A DNA stretch of 64,000 nucleotides from assembly GCA_023653785.1 (NCBI GenBank), contig JAMKCH010012693.1, positions 62,001 to 126,000 of the forward strand. The letters run 5' to 3'. This DNA comes from Ophioderma brevispina. Its lineage: Eukaryota; Echinodermata; Ophiuroidea; Amphilepidida; Ophiodermatidae. The translations under genes and the position numbers were made by a program. Under the pieces are notes generated by a model. That model searched no databases. It saw only the letters and a list, made by a program, of their open reading frames with translations, and was not told where the DNA came from. Shown here piece by piece: positions 1-11,600 of this stretch (its first letter is position 1; every line of letters begins with the position of its first letter).

Positions 1-602
1 GGTTCGCCCATTCCCGGCCAGAGCTACCTAAAGCAATGTTTCAATCTACGATCAAGAAACCTTTGCAAGAATTTCACGATACTTGGCCTAAAATGATAGT
101 CACATATAGCTGGCCGGATAGCTGGCCGCGGCGATTGTGTGTGGGTGTGTGTGGACGCCTTGACTGAGGCAGCCCGAGTTGCTCACTCATCGTCCGCTAC
201 GATCATCCCATGTTATTTGCGTTGTAGGAGATCACGGGCAATGTAATTTTAGTAGTATGGAATGTCAATATGTGTTTTTTAAAATCTCAGTGTGAAATTA
301 CCATTTCGCACACATACGCAATCATCGTCATTGAGTTGCAATGCATCGTGCATGGCAGGGCGTGTACTGTGTGTGTGTACAAGACCCCAGTCAGTGAGAT
401 TGAAATCTTGCCCGTTAGCCATGCCATGATAATTACGTTCCGTCTTCGGCATCTGACATGTCAATGCATCTTGCTTGTAATTATGTTTCTAATACGGTGC
501 GCCCTGGCCCTGAAACATTTGGAGGAACTTGGCATAATTTGGGTTTGTGTTTTAAACTTTTTTTATTTGCGTATTTAATAACCATTTTTGTTCATTGAAC
601 AG

Positions 603-695
603 GACTATGCCCGCCGGGGCTGCACGAATATCAAAACATTCATCGGGGCTGGCACTTGTGTTCCACCACGAGCTGTACAAACTCATGCGCAAAAG
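603..695 (+). other. Possible isolated internal exon, product unknown
   Basis: A 93-nt segment is preceded by a pyrimidine-rich stretch ending in CAG and followed by GTCAGG, a weak donor. All three frames are open, so the frame is undecided. One frame reads through residues such as SSGLALVFHHELYKLMRK, another is cysteine-containing (CTNSC). No family is recognised. It lies on the strand opposite to the receptor gene that starts at 2.36 kb. It could be chance. Confidence 0.2.
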
Positions 696-778
696 GTCAG
701 GATAAATGTGTTGGTGTTGCCCGGTCGTCTCAGCCCGTTACTACGAAAATACGCCCACACCCCCCCCCCCCCCCCGGG

Positions 779-846
779 CCTAGACTATCATTTGAGAGCC
801 AATTGAAGACATTTCATATTTTGGTGAAAATGGTGCCAGTGCCGCT
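779..846. repeat. Short dispersed repeat, copy 1
   Basis: About 70 bp containing GACTATCATTTG, then TTTCATATTTTG and CAGTGCCG. It recurs with small differences at 3199-3275. This looks like the end of a transposon family, since both copies finish in a TTTA/TTTTAAA stretch. A C-rich run (about C16) lies just upstream. Confidence 0.5.
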
Positions 847-2360
847 TTAGTGTCATGAGTGTTATTCATCAAATACCCCACATGGATGCATGGACGCCTA
901 AAACCTACCAAAAACAAAGAAACATATCTCTCTAGAACCGGATTTTTTTCGCCGCTTAGTAAGTGTCATTTCCAGGCATGTTTGGATAACACATTTTGGA
1001 TTGCCATCTTACCTTATGATTTCCGATTAACTAATGATCTGTACATGATCTGATTGACTTACAGGGAATACACAACATTGGAGTACAAGGTTAGACACAT
1101 TCATCAATTATAGCCATCTTAGAGTATCGGAAGCCATCTTGGATCTATAATGACTGAATTTAATTATCACCTTTTTTAAAATATATCTTATGATTTAATT
1201 TATTTCTGACTGACTGCCAAACACAGGAGCGATAAACGCAAACGTACACCAACCTTCGATCACGATCAGACACTTTATTGTAATTGGCGGCCATATTGAA
1301 TTCATTGATTACTGGTTACAGATCATAATATGGTCACAATGAATGTTTTAACGAGACAGAATGAAAAATCACAGCTTTTGAGGAAACAAGAGAATGATGT
1401 TTTGTGTTTTGGTGCCATTTTGATTTTTTGCGTTTTACAAAAATGCTCAAGCTTGCTCGTCTGGCTCCATCGGATTCAGAATCAGCATAAGAAAACTGGT
1501 CTAGAGTCCGTTGAAAACATATATCTAATAAAACAAGGTTGATATTAGATATCAATAATCTGTAGCCCGACAACACATACAATATCTCACAACAGTCGAG
1601 ATACTGAATTAGAATATGTTTATGTAACTTGCCTTACTGCTTGTTGTTTCCTGTGTTTCCGTTGTATGTGTATAATCTTACGTGCAAATTCGATTAGCTC
1701 TTTAATAAATACGTAATTTGTATTTTCTGTCCGTAAGAATCAACTGAAACTTTGGAATTTATTTTTAGTCAACGGTAAACCAAAAATGCGATACTAGGAT
1801 CGCGAAATGTAAAATTTAATGGTGTTGTTCCATCTATGAGCTATGGTCACTGGTACTTTTTACTATGTGTAGCTTTTCATCCCGGTGGGTAAAATTTTAA
1901 TCATGTAGCTTTTGTGTAATTGGTTTGTAATTTGATGTATTGTTTTTTATTCACTTTGGAAAGCGCCTAGAAGTCCTTGTTTTTTATTATTAATATAATT
2001 TATTAAATGTCAAAGTTCCTTTCTGTAAAATGAGTACAACATAAGTATTATAAGCTACAAAAGATCAAGAAACTGTTCATTGTTTATGCCCAGGGGCCGG
2101 AAAATAGGGGGGTCGGGTCATTGTCATTTTCATTTTGTCAAATGCGGGGGGGGGGCTCAAATAAAATTATTCAATTAAAAAAAAATTAACACAAAAAATG
2201 TATAGAAAAATATTTCAATTTTTGAGCTTTTCTGGTTATGTGATTTTTTTTTCAATCAATCTGTACTCTGTTCTTTTATATTCTTGTAAGAAACAGAATC
2301 AATATAGTTTAATATATTTTTTGTTATGTAACTGTTACACTCTCAGATGGATTGACTTAC
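847..2360. other. No gene recognised, AT-rich
   Basis: This stretch has only short ORFs without recognisable similarity. It would be expected to hold the TM6-TM7 exons of the minus-strand receptor gene, but I could not find them. They may lie beyond the left edge. There is a short G/C-rich run near 2100-2155. Confidence 0.4.
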
Positions 2361-2427
2361 CAAAATAATTCCTGCTGCAGGCCCTATGTAAGCCCAGACA
2401 AGAGTGTTTCCAGTATCTACCCAGCAA
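2361..2427 (-). CDS. Adhesion GPCR exon: extracellular loop 2 to TM5
   Basis: This is a 67-nt exon on the minus strand. It has a CTTTCAG acceptor on its right side and a GTAAGTC donor on its left. Its single leading base joins the AG ending of the 4460-4678 exon to make serine. The exon then encodes CWVDTGNTLVWAYIGPAAG followed by IIL. In adhesion/secretin-type receptors a cysteine-tryptophan pair sits in the second extracellular loop and is disulphide-bonded to the top of TM3. An 'IWAFIGP'-like stretch opens TM5. Both are seen here, so the family call is strong. The exon ends in phase 0. The TM6-TM7 exons should follow at lower coordinates but were not found. The ligand and subfamily cannot be judged. 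Confidence 0.88.
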
Positions 2428-2528
2428 CTGAAAGAGTTAATTATCATATTGTATTAAATTGTAAATAACACTGTAAACAACAATGAAAACATATGAGTGA
2501 GCTATATTTTTGAGCTAAAATCACTTAC

Positions 2529-2950
2529 TTAAAGGCTGACACAGAGATTTCCCGAGGATGGCACCCTCAATTTTCTGACATATCATGTTTGTTTGCATTT
2601 GCATAATGCTTGCATCTGCATAATGCTATACCCTATACTACTACCTATAAGCATGAGGAATCTGAGCACACTTTGAGAGAAATCTGTGCATTGTAAATTT
2701 TTACCCCAGGGTGATCTTGAACCATTTTAAGTCTACTGTGTTAAAGAAACACTGGCACATTTGAAAAAATAGTGCGCCCTCACGATTTTTCAAATTGATA
2801 TTTTTGCATGGTTGTGAAGGTTTTATATACATTAGCTCTCGCCTGAAATGTTCAAGACCAAGTCAGCGCCCTTATGGGTAAACAGAACGATTTTTATAAT
2901 TAATGACTCCGGCGACATTTATTCAGCAGACGACGGAAATGGTGTTTAAC
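2529..2950. mobile_element. TTAA-flanked MITE ends, two adjoining partial copies
   Basis: TTAAAGGCTGACACAGAGAT near 2529 matches the end of the MITEs at 25380-25753 and 59855-60221. A second end at 2741, TTAAAGAAACACTGGCACAT, matches the minus strand near 28084. The sequence that follows it (GCGCCCTCACGATTTTTCAA, then a TATATACATTAGC stretch) is also shared with 27.98-28.08 kb. A weaker relative of the second end lies at 10748. Both copies are incomplete, and they lie in an intron of the receptor gene. Confidence 0.5.
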
Positions 2951-3198
2951 ACAAGAAAACACATACCGGAGCCTGATTCCCATGGCATGCACCCTATTTG
3001 ACCGGTCTGTGACCTTTTGTGGTTTTTATATTAATGAGTACGAGTCTATGATATTCATGTAATAGACACATTTGTTGATTAAAGTTGCGGCAAACTTACA
3101 GTTGGCCTACAAATTACCTGGATGTCTTTAGCATCTTATTAATAATCTGTTTTTGCTATGTTATTTTTATGTGTAAAATATATCTCTATTCTTCAAAT

Positions 3199-3275
3199 GG
3201 CCTTGACTATCATTTGCAAGCAAACTGAAGAAATGAAATTTCATATTTTGTGAAAATGTACCAGTGCCGTTTTAA
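3199..3275. repeat. Short dispersed repeat, copy 2
   Basis: This is a second copy of the 70-bp repeat at 779-846, in the same orientation, ending in GTGCCGTTTTAAA. It lies just upstream of the Penelope-like fragment. Confidence 0.5.
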
Positions 3276-3689
3276 AAGTAATTATCATAGATATAGTAAA
3301 CTATACCTTTTTTAATTCTTAGAACCAGAGAAAAATGTCTATACACCTTTTAATTTGACCCCTGTTAAACCCCCCCCCCCTAAATACCTAAGGTATATTA
3401 AACACGGCCGGCATATCTCAGCTTTGAAGTTTGGACCACTGCACGCAGCTTTTAACTTAAGACGCGATCCATCACCTTGAGATCGCATTCAGCGTTAGAA
3501 GAAAAACTTAGACCTTTAACCTTGAGTGCACTTCTACAATAATTATTGAAACTCTTTGAACAATTTTCGGAAAACTGTTTCCCAATCTCCCCCAACAATT
3601 AAATATGTTCACCAATTAACAATTTTGTCTGAGGCCAGATCATCACGACCTGATTTTCACAGAGGGTTGACCACCCTAACAATCTTTGC

Positions 3690-4178
3690 AAGCTAAAGAT
3701 ATCATCTTCACTCGTGAAGAGGAGATCAACGGACAGATTGTATTTCTCAATGGTTTGCTTAAGCGAAATCCTGACCTTTGACCCTATTGCCTATCGCGAA
3801 AAGACCCACACCGACCAATACCTGAATTTTGACTCTCATCATCCGGTGTCCGCCAAACGCTCTGTGATTCGATCATTGTTTCATAGACTTTCCCACCCAG
3901 ATAGAGCTAACAATGTTCCGTCGAACAGTGTGGATAAGGATTGCGAAAAGGCGTTAGAGTGTCGAGAACTCAGTCCTGCAATACGGATGCCTCTAGTGAA
4001 AGATTATTTTCTGAAAATCTACTCTGTGTTTTCAAAACTTGGGGTTAGAAATACACTCATGCATAGATCATTTGGACGGTTATCAAATAAATCGGTAAAA
4101 ACGGTGTCTGGAATGCTTCACTGCAACTCTCTGTATCTCCAAAGGTTAATATTGGACTTAGGCAAAGTACTTAAGTAA
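3690..4178 (+). mobile_element. Penelope-like element, frameshifted reverse transcriptase fragment
   Basis: The fragment begins in one frame with [20 protein letters not shown], which resembles the stretch of Penelope-like reverse transcriptases that reads 'FT.E.E.NG.LPFLD'. A stop and frame change occur near 3780. The next frame then reads [20 protein letters not shown] followed by [10 protein letters not shown], the linker that follows the palm domain in these elements. The fragment has no catalytic YxDD block and no GIY-YIG endonuclease, so it is dead. Residues after about 3990 are not recognised. It sits inside an intron of the minus-strand receptor gene, on the opposite strand, which fits neutral retroposition. 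Confidence 0.72.
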
Positions 4179-4459
4179 GATCAAATTTCGTGCTAAAATA
4201 TTAAGAAATTCGTATTTTTGTGAAAGTTATAGGCTCTCACGTTTTTTTACTTCATTCTGTGTGACACGATAGATCAAGAAATGCGCTTGTGATTTCCCTT
4301 ACATTATTTACAATATGCATGTAAAATGTATTAGAACATGCGTAGTTTTGAGTCATTGGTTCTTAGGATGGCCCAAACAATTTAAGATGTGGGCATTATC
4401 AACTAACTTGTGCATCAAATTCCTATTGGCGACATATTGAAATCATCTAGCACCATACC

Positions 4460-4678
4460 TTGTTTGAGAACCGTATTGCTCAGAGTCATTCCCAATACAT
4501 ATAATGACAGTAGCCGCTGGTGCTCCCCAACCTAAGAAAGGTAGAACGGTAGCTTGCTCTTCTCTGTGTCAAACATCAAGACCACTTTGAAGTATAGGTC
4601 AATGGCTTCAACCAACAGCCAAAAGAACGTACTCAAAAACATGTAGTGAATAGCTATGGCCAGCACTTTACAGGTAGT
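4460..4678 (-). CDS. Adhesion GPCR exon: TM3, intracellular loop 2, TM4; frame broken
   Basis: This minus-strand exon has acceptor CTCATAG and donor GTATGG. It opens in phase 0 with TTCKVLAIAIHYMFLSTFFW, then reads LLVEAIDLYFKVVLMF. The conserved TM3 cysteine is present, followed by the 'HY.FL..FFW.LVE...LY.KVV' pattern that marks adhesion GPCRs. After loop residues EKSKLPFYLS the frame meets a TAG. The adjacent frame continues with GWGAPAATVII (TM4) and ends in EQYGSQT, which joins in phase to the next exon's CW motif. At least one indel therefore separates the halves. It could be a real disabling mutation or a single-base assembly error. Gene function is presumably surface reception, but the ligand is unknown. 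Confidence 0.85.
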
Positions 4679-6092
4679 CTATGAGGAAAAATGAAAAATA
4701 AGAAATTACACGTACTTTACACGTTACAACAACAATTTTCAACTCTAGGGCCTTACATGCTGACACAAACAAATACGTCGCTTTTGTTTCGGTTACTATC
4801 TATATCTGTCACTTATCGTCTACAGAATTAACAAATATTATACCACAATTATACCACTAAATGAGTGCAGCTGTGCAAGAGACTAGACACTCATGGCGTA
4901 TTTACTGATGTTGTGATATAAATAGTCGACAAGTGTTTTATACTGGGCGCATTTCGTTGGCTTGCACCGCCAATACGTATGTCGAACACGCGGGGTCGAA
5001 TTGACCAATGAGCATTGATATTCGAGCCACTAAACCCACACGCGCATGTACTTTACGGAATAAAGCGCACATGGACCTAGTAGATAAGAGGACTCACAAC
5101 GCGAAAACTACAAATTACCTAATTCATTACCCTTCATCTCGACAAAAGCCGGGCCCTCGATGTGTATAATGTATGTGTGAGGCCTATAGATGTGCGCAGA
5201 CACCGCGACCGTCTGTGATCTCTATCTCTTTGCCAGCGATCGATGCAGTGACAACGGGTTTGTTACTAAACGAAAAACTGTCCACAAAACATGTAATTTC
5301 ACCGGATTTGTGACCCCGGACTTTTAAGTGTTTTTTTTGGGAAAATGCATAGTACATCAGTTTTCTCTGTTTTTTGGCAAGTTTTTGTCACCAAATAGAA
5401 GAGAAATTATTTCGACAAAATACCGAAAAACCCCCATCAAAATCCGTCATTCCTTTGTGAGCTACGACTTGTTAAAATGAGCTCGCATTTGGGTGATGTT
5501 GTGACCCTTAATTGTTAAAAAAAAAAATCGTGTGGAAATAATAGAAAATGTTTTGATCACTTCCAACGCTTGAGAAACGGGTTATGAATTCATGTACCTT
5601 GCATACAAATATAACTTCTGACCTGCTTGTTGCCCAGCGTGCCCTTCCTTGCATTCACCTCAAAAACCACCAAATGTAATATTTTAACTTCCGGTTAGTT
5701 GAATGTGTTTACCCGTTCTGCGCGCCGGGGTTGCGCGTTGTGGCTGTTTGATAGCCGTAACACCATGTCTAACTGATCCCAATGTCAGATTCATCTGAAT
5801 TATAAGTGTGATAAGTCATACTTTATACTAATTAAATCCTCTTATCTACACGTCCATGATATACCCCACGTACTCGAACACCAATTGTGATTGGCTAACT
5901 ACTTCGAATCCGCGGTAATGAACCCAGTTCAGTTCGGAGTTGGCCAACCATAGCGTACGGAGCTGGACACGTATGCATAAATGGAACCCCCACGACCTTC
6001 TGAACCCCCCCCAACATTTACACATCAGTTCTGTACAGTGTGAATCTGGGGATTAATATAGACTATGGCGTGTCCTTCATGCGGTTGTTTTG
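4679..6092. other. Intron of the receptor gene, nothing recognised
   Basis: This stretch has no ORF with recognisable similarity and no clear repeat within the window. Short homopolymers are present near 5330 and 5518. Confidence 0.4.
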
Positions 6093-7037
6093 TGTCTCCA
6101 TCGGGGGCCTAGGGGAAACCAGTGTAAATTCCATCATAAAATTTTAAAATCATATACCCCTCTCTTCCCCCCACAATAAACTGGCACATTTTTTCTTGAA
6201 AAAATAAAATGTCACTTAATTTCTTTACCCAATATCAGTGACCAATGGTTCGCAACACCTAGACTTCAGCAAACAATGGAGTTAAAGATATTCCCACTCA
6301 CTCGGCCGCGGTAATCGGTGTAGAAAAACATCTTCAGATTCCCCTTTCATGTTCATCTTGGGATTGCTGGACCATTGTTATATTGTCGCGCACCTTAATA
6401 GATTTCAGCTGTTACCGCTCTCCAATTTAGACTGATACTTTTTTCATGAAAAAATCTTACCTCAATTCACAAATAAATAAACATTGAGCTTCTATAGTGC
6501 GTGGTCAATTAACTTTGGCCATATTTTTTTTCATCATTTAATTAGAAGGAAGAAACATGAACAAAACATCATGAGAGAATTACTGGGCAAGCTTGACCTA
6601 ACAACTTTGTGCTGAACCAAAATCCGTAAACTTAATTACTTAACTTCATTTCTATTCAATTTACCAAACCGCGTTTTCAGAAGAAAATTTGATTGTCACG
6701 ACCTATCTTCGGAATTTACACTGGTTTAGTTTATTGTGGGGGGGGAAAAAGAGAGGACGGTATTTGTCACCAAACCACCCGACATCGTGGATGTTGGTAA
6801 CCCCTGGCTATAACAATGTCCCCACATACCGGGCCCATTATAAATATCTTTAGTTAATGGTCTGCTGAAGTCTATACATATCCCTTGGTCTCTGATATTG
6901 GGAAAAAGAAATTGAGGTGACATGTTATTTTTTTCTTAAAAAAATGTGCCAGTTATGTGCGGGAACAGACGTTATGTGATTGTAATCATTTATTATGAAG
7001 TTACACCAATTTACCCTTAGCACCCTCGATGGGGACA
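6093..7037 (+). mobile_element. Long-TIR non-autonomous DNA transposon, copy 1
   Basis: The left end reads TGTCTCCATCGGGGGCCTAG and the right end, reverse-complemented, reads TGTCCCCATCGAGGGTGCTA. The inverted similarity runs inward for about 200 bp: both arms contain ACTGGCACATTTTTT, an interrupted ATGTCACYTCAATTTCTTT block, and CAATATCAGWGACCAA. The central ~500 bp has no long ORF. Two more copies occur at 17785-18382 and 31200-32090. No clear target duplication is visible. It lies in the intron between the TM2 and TM3 exons of the receptor gene. Confidence 0.8.
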
Positions 7038-7813
7038 ACCATTAATTTGTTATTATAGTTGGTATTTCAGGGGGTAGGACATGCCACCTAACAGCAACAG
7101 CAAATTCAAAACGGCATGAACTTCTGGGTGCTAGTCGGTTTCACGGACTTAACGGTAGGAGGGGCTCTTACGCATATCGAACGGTTACACACAGACTTGA
7201 CTAAAGACTCGGCCTGGTCACGAAACATTTAAATCTAAAGGAACCGTTGTTGAATTACACATATTTTGCAGCGGGGTTCATCCACTAACCCCGACGGATT
7301 TTGGAGCCAATATTTTTTTAATTTATCCTGAATATACTAAGATCTTTTGAACGAAGTTTAAAGGATGATTTTTTTATGTCACTGGACCGAGACTGCCATA
7401 GTAAATTGCACGTAGCAGTTCCACCAAATTACCGTTTGGAAACCCCACTGCCCATCGGCAGATCGGGTCCTAACCCCTGGTATTGGTCCACGCCCCATAG
7501 TTAATACCGGTGTAAAGAAATTGAGTTCCCCATGAGAGAGTGTCCTAGGTGCATAGCAACATGTACGGAATAAACCGTGACCGTAACGATGCCATTGGGT
7601 ACAGTGCTGAAAACAAACGACTGATACAGCACTCAATGGGAAACACAATGACAGATGGGTGAATGGTAACTTATCGAGTGTGTCTTGGTGGGGGGGTCAA
7701 TACAAAATCTAGCATATCGTAATTAGATCTCTCATTTGACACACCTACTTTGTGGTAGATTTTTGTAACAACGTCGTGTGCTGCACCCCCCCATTTGCGT
7801 TTTCGTGCCTTAC
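7038..7813. other. Intron, nothing recognised
   Basis: The only long minus-strand ORF here (7379-7648) matches nothing I know. It has no splice context that would join it to the receptor exons. Confidence 0.35.
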
Positions 7814-7910
7814 CTGATTTTCTGTTGATCGACTCCCACTAAAAAAGCAGTTGTGAAAAAAGTTGGCGAAGCAAAGTTGTAATGTATGATGTATCTTTCA
7901 GCTACCCTCT
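7814..7910 (-). CDS. Probable adhesion GPCR exon: TM2
   Basis: On the minus strand a strong acceptor (ten T residues, then ATTTCAG) is followed by a stretch reading RVAERYIIHYNFASPTFFTT then AFLVGVDQQKI, and by a GTAAGG donor. A polar segment leading into a hydrophobic helix that ends in FLVG(V/I)D fits TM2 and the first extracellular loop of adhesion GPCRs. Its position between the TM1 and TM3 exons is correct. The phases do not join simply. The TM1 exon supplies two bases, which fits only if the acceptor is the later AG (exon from 7906). The downstream junction is one base short, near an AAAA run. The residue match is weaker than in the other exons. Confidence 0.62.
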
Positions 7911-8926
7911 CTGAAATAAAAAAAAAATAAGCAATGTGATGAGGTTTTGCCTTGCAATGTTTCAATTGGGAGAGTTCGTCAAAGGGAAGCACAAATTTGT
8001 AATCAATGGTTATGGAAATCCTTCGGTACTCCAATTTTAATATAAGCTCATTTGTATTCATCATAAGAAGCAAGTTGTACAACTAATGATATGTGATTTC
8101 CACAAAACGACCAAACTTGGTAATTCTCACAGCCAAAGCTCGAAAAAAAATTATACACAATGTCTAAAAAAGTGCACAATCAAAGATTACTTTTGACAAA
8201 AACTGAAGTCCGTCCGAACCGGATAAATTGATATCTTTTCAGGAATGTTCCAGCTTTCATGAGATTTTGGTTGGTGTAATTTGAAGATCTGATTCAAGAG
8301 TTATGGCCAATTATCTGCGATACTTGAAAACCCCTTGCGCCAGTTTCGGCTATCCAGGATATCAAACGACATTTGCCATTGAAATTTTAACTACTTAGTT
8401 TCCAGGTAGACAAGGATAAATATTGATTAATCTTCTTCATTGAAAATCATATTCAAGACATCTTAAAAATTATAATAAGAATAGCTATAAAGTGTTGCTC
8501 CAGCTTACTCTTAGATTCAGCATAAATGCACTTGATTTTTCAATACTGGTTTCTTCATTATATCCTCTCTGGAATTCTGGAGACAGTGAGAAGTGGGGGT
8601 GGGGAAGTTGGCCCTCACCCAACAGAGCTTTGTCCTCACGTTTGCCCCCCCCCCCCGACAGAGCAGTGACGGATTTAAGAGTCTGCAGTGTCAGCAGCTG
8701 CTGACAGACCCCCCCTAAAATATTGCTCTCAGGGCTCTCAGACACCCCCTAGTGGCACTAAAGTGTAACTTTGCGTCGCTTCGCAACACTAAAGGGCCCC
8801 ACCTTAAGCTGCAGACTTAAGGGCACTTTTCCTTAAATCGACAGAGCCTTCTGGCCTGTCCCTATAGTTCTCCCAGTAAATGGCCCAAAAATTTACACGA
8901 ATTTCATGATTTTCCCCCTGAGAGTA
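7911..8926. other. Intron with C-rich tracts and an 18-bp palindrome
   Basis: No gene is recognised. Poly-C tracts occur near 8645-8656 and 8709-8715. A perfect palindrome, TGTCAGCAGCTGCTGACA, lies at 8689-8706. Confidence 0.45.
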
Positions 8927-9100
<174 letters not shown>

Positions 9101-9447
9101 GCTTGAAAAATAATAACTTGATTTCATTGCTTGAAAATACATTCCCTCACGTTTTCAACGAAACTCTTTTGTTTGAAAACAGTTTAATCCCACGAGATGC
9201 CACGCAATTTATAGTTTTCAACCTTTTAGAAGTGGTATTTTATCCTTTGTATCCAATTGCCACTCTCCAGTTAGGGTTCATCAAAGTGGATGGAATAAAA
9301 ATATCACTGTTGGTCTGCAAAATAAAGTCAACATACCTCAGGAAAGTTACATAATCTGGTGATCAAAGTCGGATGTAGTGGCATGCCGTAAAAATGCCAA
9401 AGGCCAAAAGTTTCACGCTATGTCGGATATAATCATTGAACATAAAA

Positions 9448-9680
9448 AGGGAGGTAGCATTATTTTTCTTGTTAGATCTACGGGAAATTTCCCCTTAAAA
9501 CAAGGCAGGGGTCCGCTCCGTGATTGCTTTCAAAAGGGCATTTAAATGCGATATATATCCCTAACGTCCCTTAATCGCTTAAACCCACCTGACAAAAAAT
9601 CATGGAGCGGCCCCCTGCCTTGGATTAGTGGGAAATTGCTCATAGATCTGACAACAAAAATACCGCTACCTCCTCTAGGG
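9448..9680. repeat. Imperfect hairpin, arms about 75-100 bp
   Basis: The left arm (about 9448-9530) contains GGGAGGTAG, GTTAGATCTA, GGAAATTTCCC and AAGGCAGGGGTCCGCTCC. The right arm (about 9597-9680) carries their reverse complements with about 15-20% mismatches: GAGCGGCCCCCTGCCTT, GGGAAATTGC, TAGATCTGAC and CTACCTCC. The spacer is about 70 bp. This may be a foldback MITE or a source of long hairpin RNA. Confidence 0.7.
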
Positions 9681-10312
9681 ACGTTATATACGGCGGGTAT
9701 TTTGATTTTTGAGCCTTTCTCTAAGGCTGTTTTGATAAACAGCCTTGGAGATAGACAATTTCATTTTTTAAACATAACTAATCCCAAAGCAATATTTTTG
9801 TTTTGTGAATTCATGCATTTCAAGGGAAACTCCTTTAAAAAATCTCAAACAAAAATTAAAAAAAACACATTTTGGGGGGTCAACCTACTTGTAACAAACT
9901 TTTTTGGTTTATCTGGATAGTGCGGGGAATGCGCAAACTCGGAGATTGAGCAGTTCAAGAGTTTGCCAGTTGTGACTCTTACCTAGCTGCTTACAGTGAT
10001 TTGTTTCTTTTCTGCAATGTATGTGAGGGAATTGAAGATGTAATGACCATTAAACAAATGATGCCTATATCTTATCCCCACTCTCTGAACACGCCTTTCA
10101 TTGATTATAAATCTCATAAATATACCTTCAAACGATAGGCTCATTATCCGAAACGCCTTTACTCAAAATTAATTGTTTTCTAATGATCCCTTATCTGCTG
10201 TTTTCCTTTCAGAAGAAAGTCCTTAAAATCAATCTCACACTCCTTCTTCCCTCCAACACATCCAATGTAATCCCCAATTAGATGAATAAAGAAATTAATA
10301 AATCATACTCAC

Positions 10313-10419
10313 TTGAAAGTCATGAACATTGTAAGGGAAACGATCAGCCCCATCATGGACAGTGCGTAGCCGCCATAAGTTACATAAACCAATGCGTCTG
10401 TTTCCTTTGTTGAAGGTAT
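10313..10419 (-). CDS. Adhesion GPCR exon: TM1
   Basis: This 107-nt minus-strand exon has an acceptor ending TTTTTACATAG and donor GTGAGTATG. It is read in phase 0 from the preceding 26-nt exon and encodes IPSTKETD, then ALVYVTYGGYALSMMGLIV, then SLTMFMTF. A charged stalk followed by 'AL...TY.G...S..GL..SL..F' matches the start of the seven-transmembrane block of adhesion receptors, just after the GPS cleavage site. It ends with two bases of a lysine codon, as is usual at the TM1-loop boundary. The frame is intact. The upstream GPS motif is not found in this window. Confidence 0.82.
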
Positions 10420-10643
10420 CTATGTAAAAATCATAACAATACAAAAATAAAAGATGGCACAATTCTTAGTTCTCTGGTATAACCTTCATATCATTAAACC
10501 AAAATATAAGGGTTAGTGTAAAGGATAGGTTCAACTATATACTAATAAATATTCATATGTAATTTAAATCAAACATCAATTACGAAAAAGATAAATCCCT
10601 GTAATTAAAGAATCACCAATAATGGTTTATCCTTAACTAACTT

Positions 10644-11290
10644 ATCTAGGGGAAAGGTTCCCTATCTCCAGATAAGGAAGCCTTATCTCGAGATAAGCTT
10701 TGTTATCTCCCTACAGACATTGTTAGTGGATCAGCTTTGTTACCCCAGTTAAAGAAACATGAGGACATTTTCCAGAAAGAAGCGCCCTCAATTTTTTTCG
10801 AACCTGTTTTTTTTTGCATATTTGAAATGCTTACCAATGTATTAGATCACACCTGAAGTGAATGAGCAGAATACGACGTCTCTATGTATTGAGATGATGA
10901 TTTAGTATTTTTTGCACGACAGAAAAAAACAAAGCATGGTTTTCTATAGGGACGATTACGATAGCAGGCAAGTTCAAAATAAGGTTTGCTGTTTTCTTTT
11001 GTACTTATTTGTCCGATAAACCATCGAAACGTTCTCGGTAGGTGGTCTACAACCGATCCAGTGCAATTTGAGAGAAATTTCTTATCCTCAAAAAAATTCC
11101 TCCTGTTTAACGGTGCGTTATCTGCAGTGTACGGAGCGTTATTTGGAGATAATTTTCCCTTATCTCGAAATAAGGCGAAGTGATACACGTGAGCTTCCAG
11201 TTCAAGTGTGTCACTTTAGCAAAATTAAACCCAAAGTCCCTCCTGTATCTATAGAACGAGCTTTCCTATCTGGAGATAAGGAAGCTGAGT
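10644..11290. repeat. Cluster of CTTATCT/AGATAAG palindromes, possible TIR element
   Basis: The left part has CTATCTCCAGATAAGG and CTTATCTCGAGATAAG. The right part (about 11155-11285) has CCTTATCTCGAAATAAGG and CTATCTGGAGATAAGGAAGC. The two ends are related in inverted orientation, as in a MITE with subterminal repeats. AGATAA is also the core bound by GATA factors, so the cluster could have regulatory capacity by accident. A partial TTAA-type MITE end lies inside at 10748. The block falls between the stalk and TM1 exons. Confidence 0.5.
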
Positions 11291-11357
11291 GTACATGTAC
11301 AAGAATGGGCTTTTTATATGTTTAAAATAAATCATTAAATAAGTTTCTGGCACTTAC

Positions 11358-11383
11358 CAAAGTCGAGCCAACATCAGGATTTC
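11358..11383 (-). CDS. Adhesion GPCR 26-nt micro-exon in the stalk before TM1
   Basis: On the minus strand, TTTGTCTACATTCTCTGCAG is an excellent acceptor and GTAAGTGCC an excellent donor. They bracket 26 nt reading (GA) NPDVGSTL, which joins in phase to the IPSTKETD start of the TM1 exon. Its length and phase match the short linker between GPS and TM1. The assignment rests on splice signals and in-phase joining, not on residue conservation. Upstream exons would lie at higher coordinates, beyond the LINE at 11.6-14.4 kb. Confidence 0.65.
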
Positions 11384-11600
11384 CTGCAGAGAATGTAGAC
11401 AAATAAGTTAGCAAATCAATAAACACGATAAAGAACAAAGTAATATCTTATCGCTATATGTACAATGTACATCAGAAAACACTAGGCCTATTGGTGTTTC
11501 GCGTCAGAAGTTGAAAATATTAAATGATTAACATTCAGAGAAGATGGCGAAAAAATAGCGAAACGCTACTGTGGCTATTTACTAGAAATAGAATGACGGG

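Noticed and set aside
270..578. 102-codon ORF near the left edge
   Set aside because: No similarity, no splice or start context, overlapped by an antisense ORF of equal quality.
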